DNA of 62,965 nucleotides from Burkholderiales bacterium (GTDB taxonomy: Bacteria; Pseudomonadota; Gammaproteobacteria; Burkholderiales; JAEUOS01): assembly GCA_016790635.1 (NCBI GenBank), contig JAEUOR010000079.1, positions 1 through 62,965 on the forward strand. The letters are read 5' to 3'. This document shows positions 56,068 through 62,965 of this stretch, piece after piece; position 1 is the first letter of the stretch; each line of letters opens with the position of its first letter. Below the pieces are notes generated by a model. That model was not told the origin of the DNA. It searched no databases and was given only the letters and a program-made list of their open reading frames with translations. A program made the position numbers and the translations under genes.

Positions 56068-57273
56068 ATGGCCCACGCCTTCGTCTACGACGCCATCCGC
56101 ACCCCGCGCGGCAAGGGCAAGTCCGACGGTTCGCTGCACGAAGTCAAACCCATTACGCTCCTGTCGGGCGTGCTGCGCGAACTGCAGTCGCGCCACGATT
56201 TCGATACCGCCGAGGTCGAGGACGTGGTCATGGGCTGCGTGTCGCCGGTGGGCGAACAGGGCTCGTGCATCGCCAAGACCGCGGCCTTGGCCGCCGGCTG
56301 GGACTGGAAGGTCGCCGGCGTGCAGCTGAACCGCTTTTGCGCCTCGGGGCTGGAGGCGGTGAACCTGGCCGCGCAAAAGGTCGCCTCCGGTTGGGAGGAC
56401 CTGGTGGTCGCCGGCGGGGTCGAGTCCATGAGCCGCGTGCCGATGGGCTCGGACGGCGGCGCCTGGATGCAGGACCCGCAGACCAACTTCGATACCCGCT
56501 TCATGCCGCAGGGCATCGGCGCCGACCTGATCGCGACGCTGGAGAACTTTTCGCGCGAGGATGTCGATGCCTTTGCGATGCGCTCGCAGCAAAAGGCCGC
56601 CGCCGCGCGCGATGCCGGCAAGTTCGATGCGAGCGTCATCCCGGTGCGCGATGCGCTGGGCATGACCATCCTCGAGCGCGACGAATTCATCAAGCCGCGC
56701 ACGACCATGGAAGGCCTGGCCGGACTCAAGCCCTCGTTCGCGCAGATCGGCGAGATGGGCTTTGACGTGGTCGCGATCGCCAAGTACCCGCAGGTCGAGC
56801 GCATCAACCATGTGCATCATGCCGGCAATTCCTCCGGCATCGTCGACGGTGCTGCGGCGGTGCTGGTCGGTTCGGAATCCAAGGGGCGGCAGCTGGGTCT
56901 GACCCCGCGCGCGCGTGTGGTCGCCACCGCGCTCTCCGGCGCCGACCCGACCATCATGCTGACCGGGCCCATGCCGGCCGCACGCAAGGCGCTGGCCAAG
57001 GCCGGACTTTCGATCGACGACATCGACCTCTTCGAGGTCAACGAGGCCTTCGCGGTGGTGCCGATGAAATTCATGAAGGAACTGGGCGTGCCGGCCGAGA
57101 AGGTCAACGTCAACGGCGGCTCAATCGCCATGGGCCATCCGCTGGGCGCCACCGGCGCGATGATCCTGGGCACGCTGATCGACGAGCTGCACGCCAGAAA
57201 GCTGCGCTACGGCCTGGCCACGCTGTGCGTCGGCGGCGGCATGGGCATCGCCACCATCGTCGAACGCATCTGA
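56068..57273 (+). CDS. Acetyl-CoA acyltransferase (thiolase)
   Basis: 401 aa. Catalytic Cys in LNRFCASGLEAVNLAAQKV, His in NGGSIAMGHPLGATGAMI and Cys in LATLCVGGGMGIATIVERI; VNEAFAVVPMKFMKE is present. All thiolase catalytic residues are canonical, unlike the thiolase at 45368. It probably works with the enoyl-CoA hydratase gene that begins immediately after its stop codon. Good Shine-Dalgarno TGGAG. Confidence 0.92.
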   Translation: MAHAFVYDAIRTPRGKGKSDGSLHEVKPITLLSGVLRELQSRHDFDTAEVEDVVMGCVSPVGEQGSCIAKTAALAAGWDWKVAGVQLNRFCASGLEAVNLAAQKVASGWEDLVVAGGVESMSRVPMGSDGGAWMQDPQTNFDTRFMPQGIGADLIATLENFSREDVDAFAMRSQQKAAAARDAGKFDASVIPVRDALGMTILERDEFIKPRTTMEGLAGLKPSFAQIGEMGFDVVAIAKYPQVERINHVHHAGNSSGIVDGAAAVLVGSESKGRQLGLTPRARVVATALSGADPTIMLTGPMPAARKALAKAGLSIDDIDLFEVNEAFAVVPMKFMKELGVPAEKVNVNGGSIAMGHPLGATGAMILGTLIDELHARKLRYGLATLCVGGGMGIATIVERI

Positions 57274-58104
57274 ATGAACGCGGCGGATGCGGCGGCGCCG
57301 CGCTCCGGAGCCGCGGCAGTGCTTGTGGAGACGCGCGAACGCGTCACCACGATCACGCTCGATCGGCCGCATGCCAGGAATGCGGTCGACGGTCCGACCG
57401 CCGCCGCCCTGTTTGACGCGTTTCGCGCCTTCGATGCCGACCCCGCGGCCGATGTCGCGGTGCTGTGCGGCGCCAGCGAGACTTTTTGTGCCGGCGCGGA
57501 CCTGAAGGCGGTTTCCGGCGGCATCGGCGCGAATGCGCGCGCCAACCCGCTCAACGAGGACATGGCGGCGCCCGCACCGATGGGCTGCACCCGCCTCGTG
57601 CTCTCCAAACCGGTCATCGCGGCGGTGAGCGGCTACGCGGTGGCCGGCGGCACCGAACTGGCGCTGTGGTGCGATCTGCGCGTCATGGAGGAAACTGCCA
57701 CCTTCGGAATCTTCTGCCGCCGCTGGGGCGTGCCGCTGATCGATGGCGGCACCGTGCGCCTGCCGCGCCTGATCGGCATGAGTCGCGCGCTGGACCTGAT
57801 ACTGACCGGGCGGCCGGTAGGCGCCAAGGAGGCGCTGGAGATGGGGCTGGCCAATCGCGTCGTGCCGCATGGCCATGCGCGCGCGGCCGCCTTCGAGCTG
57901 GCGCGAGGAATCGCCAGGTTTCCGCAGGCCTGCCTGCGCTCGGACCGCATGAGTGCCTACGAGCAGTGGGGCCTGGATCATGACGGTGCGATGAAGAACG
58001 AGTTCGCGCATGGCCTGGGAACGATCAGGAGCGGCGAGACCGTCGCCGGGGCGGCGCGCTTCGCTGCCGGCGCCGGTCGGCACGGCGATTTCGGCACAGG
58101 CTAG
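57274..58104 (+). CDS. Enoyl-CoA hydratase/isomerase family protein
   Basis: 276 aa; ATG directly abuts the thiolase stop. Crotonase fold: SETFCAGADLKAVSGG (oxyanion hole), AVSGYAVAGGTELALWCDLRVMEETATFG, and WGVPLIDGGTVRLPRLIG. A long N-terminal lead (20 residues) precedes the usual VETRERVTTITLDRP. Consistent with beta-oxidation, though crotonases also catalyse other CoA reactions. Confidence 0.88.
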   Translation: MNAADAAAPRSGAAAVLVETRERVTTITLDRPHARNAVDGPTAAALFDAFRAFDADPAADVAVLCGASETFCAGADLKAVSGGIGANARANPLNEDMAAPAPMGCTRLVLSKPVIAAVSGYAVAGGTELALWCDLRVMEETATFGIFCRRWGVPLIDGGTVRLPRLIGMSRALDLILTGRPVGAKEALEMGLANRVVPHGHARAAAFELARGIARFPQACLRSDRMSAYEQWGLDHDGAMKNEFAHGLGTIRSGETVAGAARFAAGAGRHGDFGTG

Positions 58105-58150
58105 GCGGCGCGGCCCGGGCGGGCCATAGCCAATACGGGAGACAGCGGCA

Positions 58151-58954
58151 GTGCAACTCGCTTCATTGAAGCGCGGCATCCTGTGCCTAACCTTCGACAA
58201 CATGGGCAATGCGCTCGCGATCGCCGAAGGCCGGGTCGGCCGGCCGGACCCTGAGGAACCGGGGCTGGCGGTGGGCTATCCGCGCCTGTTGGACCTGCTT
58301 GAAGAACTCGACCTGCGCGGCACGTTTTTCATCGAAGGCTGGAATGCCCTGCATCACCCGGACCGGGTGCTGGAATTGGCCGAGCGCGGTCACGAGGTCG
58401 CGCTCCACGGATGGCTGCACGAACGTTTCGGCACGCTGGATCGCCTGCGCGCCCAGCAGGTGCTGTACGACGGGTCCACCGCGCTTTCCAGCCTGGGCCT
58501 CACACCGACCGGATTCCGCGCCCCTGGCGGATTACGCGGGGCGCACACGGCGGAATTGCTGGCCGAACTGGGCTACGAGTACGACAGCAGCGCCGCCAGC
58601 GCCGCCGAGATCGCCGATCTCGACGACGACAGTCCCGTCGCGTTGACACTGCTGGCCCCGCGCCTGGCGCACATTCCCTGGCGCGCCGCGCTGGTCGATT
58701 CGATCCAGTACCTGCGCCGCCCGGTTCGCCCCCGCTCGCCTGCCGAGATGGCTGCCGCCTGGATCGCCGGCATCGATCGTGCCGCGACTTCCGGTGGCGT
58801 GGTCACCATGGTCGTGCATGCCTATGTCAGCGGCGTCGATCCGGATCGCCTGCAGGCCGTGCGCGAGGTCTTGACCTACGCACGGAAGCGCAGCAACCTT
58901 GACATCACCGGCGCTGGCGTGATCGCCGAACGATTGCTTGCAACCCACGGGTAG
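58151..58954 (+). CDS. Polysaccharide deacetylase (NodB fold) family protein
   Basis: 267 aa, GTG start with GGGAGA upstream. NodB motif 1 is LTFDNMGNA (Asp then Asn in place of the TFDD pair), motif 2 HGWLHERFG, motif 3 GFRAPGGLRG. The second Asp is often a metal ligand or base, so its change to Asn suggests altered or lost deacetylase activity, as in PuuE/allantoinase-like members. No signal peptide. A Bug gene follows after 10 bp. Confidence 0.82.
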   Translation: MQLASLKRGILCLTFDNMGNALAIAEGRVGRPDPEEPGLAVGYPRLLDLLEELDLRGTFFIEGWNALHHPDRVLELAERGHEVALHGWLHERFGTLDRLRAQQVLYDGSTALSSLGLTPTGFRAPGGLRGAHTAELLAELGYEYDSSAASAAEIADLDDDSPVALTLLAPRLAHIPWRAALVDSIQYLRRPVRPRSPAEMAAAWIAGIDRAATSGGVVTMVVHAYVSGVDPDRLQAVREVLTYARKRSNLDITGAGVIAERLLATHG

Positions 58955-58964
58955 GGGAATAGTC

Positions 58965-59933
58965 ATGGAAATCGGGAAGCGTTGGTTCGTCGTGCTAGCC
59001 CTCGCGCACCTGGCGTGGGCGCCAACGGTGGCAATGGCGCAGGCCTGGCCTTCGAAGCCGGTGCGCATCGTGGTCGCCTTCGCGCCCGGTGGGTCGCTTG
59101 ACTTCGTCACGCGCAATGTCGCCGAGCGCTTGTCCCAGGACCTGGGCCAGACCTTCGTGGTCGAGAATCGTGCCGGGGCGAATGGCAATCTGGCTGCGGA
59201 GCACGTCGCCAAGCAGCCCGCGGACGGGTATGTGGTGCTCGCCACCGCCGACGCGCTGCCGGCCGGCGCGCACCTGCATCAACTGGGATTCGATCCGTTG
59301 AAGGATCTGGTGCCGGTCATCCAGCTGACCCGGCAGCCGGTGATACTGGCTGTGCATCCGTCGCTGGGCGTCGGCAGCCTCGCGGAACTGGTCGCGCTGG
59401 CCAAGTCCAAGCCCGGCATCGGCTACGCGACTTCGGGAGCAGGCTCCGGCCAGCATATTGCCGGCGAATGGTTCGCCCGCCTGGCCGGCATCTCGCTCAC
59501 CCACGTACCTTACAAGGGCGGCGGGCAGGCGATCATCGACCTGGTTGGCGGACAGGTGCAGATCGGCTCGCTCGGCAACACGCCGGTCATGCCACATTAC
59601 CGCAGCGGCAAGCTGCGCATCCTCGCGCAGACCACCGCGGCGCGCGCCGCGTCGCTTCCGGAGGTGCCGACCTACCAGGAGGCCGGGTACAAGGGCATGG
59701 TGCTGGACCAGTGGCTGGGGCTGATGGTGCCCGCCGGCACGCCGACAGACATTGTGCGGCGGCTCAACGGCGCGGTCGATCGCGTGCTGGCCCTGCCGGC
59801 GCTGCGCGAGCGTCTGGCGCCGCAGGGGCTCGAGGCCGTGGGCGGTTCGCCTGAGCAGTTCTCGCGCCTTTACCGCGAGGACTACGAGAAGTACGGGCGG
59901 CTGATCACGGAACTGAACATCCGCCTCAACTGA
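58965..59933 (+). CDS. Bug-family (TctC-like) binding protein
   Basis: 322 aa. Signal peptide of about 25 residues (LALAHLAWAPTVAMAQ). Bug core: WPSKPVRIVVAFAPGGSLDFVTR, VVENRAGANGNLAAEHVAKQPADGYV, SLTHVPYKGGGQAIIDLVGGQVQ. Periplasmic carboxylate binding; no TctAB permease nearby. Linked to the NodB-fold gene (10-bp gap) and perhaps the thiolase/hydratase pair. GGGGA upstream of the ATG. Confidence 0.93.
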   Translation: MEIGKRWFVVLALAHLAWAPTVAMAQAWPSKPVRIVVAFAPGGSLDFVTRNVAERLSQDLGQTFVVENRAGANGNLAAEHVAKQPADGYVVLATADALPAGAHLHQLGFDPLKDLVPVIQLTRQPVILAVHPSLGVGSLAELVALAKSKPGIGYATSGAGSGQHIAGEWFARLAGISLTHVPYKGGGQAIIDLVGGQVQIGSLGNTPVMPHYRSGKLRILAQTTAARAASLPEVPTYQEAGYKGMVLDQWLGLMVPAGTPTDIVRRLNGAVDRVLALPALRERLAPQGLEAVGGSPEQFSRLYREDYEKYGRLITELNIRLN

Positions 59934-60005
59934 GGGGCGCGGCGGGCATCACCACGCAGACCGGGCGGCTTCGCCGGGCGGCGCCTGCGTGGCGGACGGC
60001 GTCAC

Positions 60006-61139
60006 TCAGGCAGCAAGCGACCGCGCAATGAGCATGCGCTGGATGTCGGACGCGCCCTCGTAGATCTGCGTCACGCGCACTTCGCGATAAATGCGCTCGA
60101 CCGGAAAGTCGCCGACGTAGCCATAGCCGCCGTGGATCTGGATGGCGTCCGAGCAGACGCGCTCGGCCATCTCGGAGGCGAACAGCTTGGCCATCGAGGC
60201 CTCCTTCAGGCACGGCCGCCCGGCGTCCTTGAGCGCGGCCGCGTGCAGCACCATCTGGCGCGCGACCTCGATCTGCGTGGCCATGTCGGCCAGGCGGAAC
60301 TGCACCGCCTGATGGTTAAAGAGCGTGGCGCCGAACGTGGTGCGTTCGTGGGCGTACCTGAGCGCCGCCTCGAAGGCCGCGCGCGCCATGCCGATGGCTT
60401 GCGCGCCGATGCCGATCCGTCCGCCCTCGAGCGACGCAAGCGCGATGCGGTAGCCCTCGCCCGGGGCGCCAATCATGTTCTCGCCCGGTACACGGCAGGC
60501 CTCGAAGGCCAGCGCGGCGGTGTCGGAGGCGTGCTGGCCGAGCTTTTGCTCGATGCGCGTGACCCGATAGCCGGAGGTGGTGGTCGGCACCAGGAAGGCG
60601 CTGATGCCGCGCTTGCCGGCAGCCTTGTCGGTGACCGCGAAGACGATCGCGACATCCGCAGTCTTTCCCGAGGTGATGAACTGCTTGGCGCCGTCGATGA
60701 CCCAGGCGTCACCATCGCGGCGCGCGCTGGTGCGTATCGCCGAGGCGTCCGACCCGGCGTGCGCCTCGGTGAGCGCGAAGGCGCCGAGCATCCGGCCCTG
60801 CGCCAGCGGCTTCAGCCATTGCTCCTTCTGCCCCGGCGTGCCGAAGTTGAGCAGGATGTTGCATACCGGGCAGTTGTTCACCGACAGCACCGTCGAGGTC
60901 GCCGCGTCACCTGCGGCCACCTCTTCCAGCGCGATGGCCAGCGCCGTGGCATCCATGCCGGCACCACCGAATTCCTCGGGTACGGCGACGCCGAAGAGGC
61001 CCAGCGCCGCGAGTCCCTTGAGGGCCGCGGCAGGGAAGCTTGCGTCGCGATCCCAGCTGGCGGCGTGGGGCGCGATCTCGGTGGCGACGAAGGCGCGCAC
61101 CGCGTCACGCAGTTGCTCGTGTTCGGTGGATAGAATCAC
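60006..61139 (-). CDS. Acyl-CoA dehydrogenase
   Basis: 377 aa from GTG 61139, with AGAGGAAA 8 nt upstream. FAD motifs FALTEAHAGSDASAIRTSA and WVIDGAKQFITSGKTAD, C-terminal GGYGYVGDFPVERIYREVRVTQIYEGASDIQRM containing the catalytic Glu base. The intact Glu separates it from the monooxygenase-like relative at 23386. Short/branched-chain type; complements the thiolase and hydratase genes. An N-terminal extension of the open frame to 61241 is not supported. Confidence 0.93.
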   Translation of the reverse strand: MILSTEHEQLRDAVRAFVATEIAPHAASWDRDASFPAAALKGLAALGLFGVAVPEEFGGAGMDATALAIALEEVAAGDAATSTVLSVNNCPVCNILLNFGTPGQKEQWLKPLAQGRMLGAFALTEAHAGSDASAIRTSARRDGDAWVIDGAKQFITSGKTADVAIVFAVTDKAAGKRGISAFLVPTTTSGYRVTRIEQKLGQHASDTAALAFEACRVPGENMIGAPGEGYRIALASLEGGRIGIGAQAIGMARAAFEAALRYAHERTTFGATLFNHQAVQFRLADMATQIEVARQMVLHAAALKDAGRPCLKEASMAKLFASEMAERVCSDAIQIHGGYGYVGDFPVERIYREVRVTQIYEGASDIQRMLIARSLAA

Positions 61140-61171
61140 TGTGGTTTTCCTCTGGTGTCGCGGGGTGGATA

Positions 61172-62152
61172 GTGAAAATTCTACCGGTGGGATGTGCCTT
61201 GCTTTGCGGGGGGGCGCTTTGGGTGCTCCTCTCGCATGCACCCGCTGTTGCGCAAAACTACCCGGCGCGCGGCGTGCGGGTCATCGTGCCGTTCTCGCCC
61301 GGCGGCGCGGTGGACGGGCCGATGCGCGCGGTCGCGCAGGAATTGTCGCGCCGCATGGGCCAGCAATTCGTGGTGGACAACCGTCCCGGCGCGGGCGCCA
61401 CGATCGGCAGCGAGGCGGTCGCGCGTGCCCCGGCGGACGGCTACACGCTGCTCCTGGCTTCGCAGACCAACGCGATTTCCGCCACCCTGTACCCGAAGCT
61501 CACCTACGACATGATCGAGGACTTCGCGCCGATCACGCTCATCGGGCGCGAACCCGGCGTGCTGGTGGTGCACCCCGGCCTGCCGGCCAAGACCGTCGCC
61601 GAGCTCATTACCCATGTTCGCGAACGCCCGGCCCGCATTGATTTCGCGTCCTCCGGCAACGGCAGCGGGCAGCATCTCTTCGCAGCGCTCTTCAACACCA
61701 TGGCCGGGTTGCGCATGAACCATGTGCCCTATCGCGGCAGCGGCCAGGCCACCACCGACCTCCTGTCCGGCCAGGTCACGGTGTCGATTCCCGGCGTCGC
61801 CGGCATGCTGGGTCATATTCGCGCCGGCAAGTTGCGCGCGCTTGCGGTCACCGGCGAAACGCGCTCCAAGCAGTTGCCTGATGTGCCGACGCTGGACGAG
61901 GCGGGCGTCAAGGGCTACTCGGCGTATGTCTGGATGGGCCTGGCGGCGCCCAAAGGCACGCCCGATGCCATCGTGGCGCGACTCAATCGGGAAGTGCTGG
62001 CCGCGCTTTCGGCCGATGATGTGCGCACGTACTTCGACAACGCCTCGATCGAACCAGCGGGCTCGACGCCGGCCGAGTTCGGTTCGTTCTTCCGCGCCGA
62101 GAAGGATCGCTGGGCGCGCGTGATACGCGAGACCAACGCAAAGATTGATTAA
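61172..62152 (+). CDS. Bug-family (TctC-like) binding protein
   Basis: 326 aa, GTG start preceded by GGGGTGGA. Signal peptide ends APAVAQ (about residue 26). Core NYPARGVRVIVPFSPGGAVDGPMR, VVDNRPGAGATIGSEAVARAPADGYT, MNHVPYRGSGQATTDLLSGQV. The third intact Bug gene here. Divergent from the acyl-CoA dehydrogenase (32 bp between starts) and followed after 22 bp by a hydrolase gene. Confidence 0.93.
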   Translation: MKILPVGCALLCGGALWVLLSHAPAVAQNYPARGVRVIVPFSPGGAVDGPMRAVAQELSRRMGQQFVVDNRPGAGATIGSEAVARAPADGYTLLLASQTNAISATLYPKLTYDMIEDFAPITLIGREPGVLVVHPGLPAKTVAELITHVRERPARIDFASSGNGSGQHLFAALFNTMAGLRMNHVPYRGSGQATTDLLSGQVTVSIPGVAGMLGHIRAGKLRALAVTGETRSKQLPDVPTLDEAGVKGYSAYVWMGLAAPKGTPDAIVARLNREVLAALSADDVRTYFDNASIEPAGSTPAEFGSFFRAEKDRWARVIRETNAKID

Positions 62153-62174
62153 CCACACAAGAGCGGGGGACAGA

Positions 62175-62965
62175 ATGGCGGAAGCAAGGGTCGAGGGCGT
62201 CGAACACTGGACCAGCAAGGGCGAGGTCAAGCTCTTTCTTTGGGAAAAATATGTCGACTCGCCCGCCGGCAAGCCGGCGGTTCTGTTCGTGCATGGCTCG
62301 TCGATGGCATCTACGCCGACCTTCGACCTCACGGTGCCGGGCCGGCCGGATTCCTCAGTCATGGACTGGTTCGCACGGCGCGGCTTTGTCTGCTGGTGCG
62401 TCGACATGGAAGGCTACGGGCGTTCGTCCAAGCATCGGGACATCTTTTGCGACATCGCCAACGGCGCCGACGACCTGAAGGCCGCCACCGACTACATCGC
62501 GGCCAAGCGCGGCGTAAGTTCCTTCCTGACCTATGGCATTTCCTCCGGCGCGCTGCGCGCGGCCCTCTTCGCCGAACGCCACCCCGAGCGGGTCGCGCGC
62601 CTGGCCCTGGATGCTTTCGTCTGGACCGGCGCCGGCGCCCCGACCTTGGAGCAGCGGCGCAAGAAATTGCCCGAGTTCATGGCCAAAAAGCGCCGGCCGA
62701 TCGACCGCGCCTTCGTCTATTCGATCTTCGAGCGCGACCACCCGGACTGCGCCGAGAAGCGCGTCGTCGACGCCTTCGCGGATGCCATCCTGGCACTCGA
62801 CGACTCCATGCCCAACGGCACCTACATCGACATGTGCTCGAAGCTGCCGGTGTGCGACCCGAAGAAGATCAGCGTACCCACCGCGGTGCTGCGCGGGCAG
62901 TTCGACGGCATCGCCGCGCTCGACGACCTGATCGAGTTCTACAAGCTCCTGCCCAACCCGGACAA
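62175..62965 (+). CDS. Alpha/beta hydrolase, partial (3' end outside window)
   Basis: First 263 codons; the gene runs off the right edge. ATG 62175 with GGGGGA upstream. Alpha/beta hydrolase: oxyanion region AVLFVHGSSMASTPTFD, DMEGYGRSS, nucleophile elbow TYGISSGALRAALFAERHPERV (Gly-Ile-Ser-Ser-Gly), and LRGQFDGIAALDDLIEF, where the catalytic Asp is expected. The His lies beyond the window. Likely works with the Bug protein on uptake and hydrolysis of an ester or amide. Confidence 0.85.
   Translation, partial: MAEARVEGVEHWTSKGEVKLFLWEKYVDSPAGKPAVLFVHGSSMASTPTFDLTVPGRPDSSVMDWFARRGFVCWCVDMEGYGRSSKHRDIFCDIANGADDLKAATDYIAAKRGVSSFLTYGISSGALRAALFAERHPERVARLALDAFVWTGAGAPTLEQRRKKLPEFMAKKRRPIDRAFVYSIFERDHPDCAEKRVVDAFADAILALDDSMPNGTYIDMCSKLPVCDPKKISVPTAVLRGQFDGIAALDDLIEFYKLLPNPD

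Noticed and set aside
1..62965. CRISPR arrays, insertion sequences, tRNA or rRNA genes
   Set aside because: No regularly spaced repeats, transposase genes, cloverleaf with CCA-type end or rRNA-like sequence was found on reading both strands.

Overview
The window is GC-rich bacterial DNA, almost fully coding on both strands, and fits a betaproteobacterium of the order Burkholderiales. The evidence is an SAH riboswitch in front of ahcY next to a TlyA-type gene, several Bug (TctC-like) solute-binding proteins plus one relic, a senA/senB selenoneine pair, and many GTG/TTG starts with 1-4 bp gene overlaps. No rRNA, tRNA, CRISPR array, transposase, integrase or prophage gene was seen. No gene-free stretch exceeds 300 bases; the longest is the 283-base ahcY/prfC spacer holding the riboswitch. 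The first gene (tlyA) and the last (an alpha/beta hydrolase) are cut by the window edges.

Layout. 1-11.3 kb: housekeeping and mixed genes (tlyA, riboswitch-controlled ahcY, prfC, a Spy/CpxP-like protein, a parDE-type toxin-antitoxin pair, an NnrU-like membrane protein, a half-size substrate-binding-like protein, ubiX, a fructosamine-kinase-like gene, a tautomerase, an amidase, a membrane/cupin ORF and a haloacid dehalogenase). 11.3-24.6 kb: a divergon around a FadR-type GntR regulator. Leftward run gntR, ABC binding protein, ATPase, permease, LigB-like extradiol dioxygenase, RraA/LigK-like aldolase, amidohydrolase, ThDP enzyme and Rieske ferredoxin. Rightward run an HD-domain protein, a Rieske ring-hydroxylating oxygenase, a LigJ-like hydrolase and an acyl-CoA-dehydrogenase-fold monooxygenase. 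Together they look like uptake, hydroxylation and meta-cleavage of an unidentified aromatic acid. 24.6-35.2 kb: an eleven-gene leftward run under a HutC-type regulator with a Bug protein, a sulfatase, a sulfonate-type ABC transporter with two different permeases, three Gfo/Idh/MocA oxidoreductases and a dienelactone hydrolase, probably for a sulfated organic substrate. 35.2-39.7 kb: a D-amino-acid deaminase-like PLP enzyme and a carbohydrate-type ABC transporter that lacks an ATPase gene.

39.7-47.5 kb: a Bug relic, a small membrane protein, an ATP-grasp enzyme overlapping a YHS-domain lipoprotein, divergent senA/senB, a MOSC protein, a thiolase and an isocitrate-lyase-superfamily enzyme. 47.5-54.4 kb: an FAD hydroxylase, soxXYZA without soxB or soxCD, and a divergent isoquinoline-oxidoreductase-type molybdenum enzyme (iorAB family). 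54.4-63 kb: a DUF2889 protein, a ketopantoate-reductase-like gene, thiolase and enoyl-CoA hydratase, a NodB-fold deacetylase with a Bug protein, an acyl-CoA dehydrogenase, another Bug protein and a truncated hydrolase. The picture is a catabolically versatile heterotroph that scavenges aromatic, sulfated and carboxylic compounds. A recurring regulatory trait is a -10-like hexamer lying 6-7 nt before the ATG, suggesting leaderless transcripts, including both GntR regulators and the sen genes.
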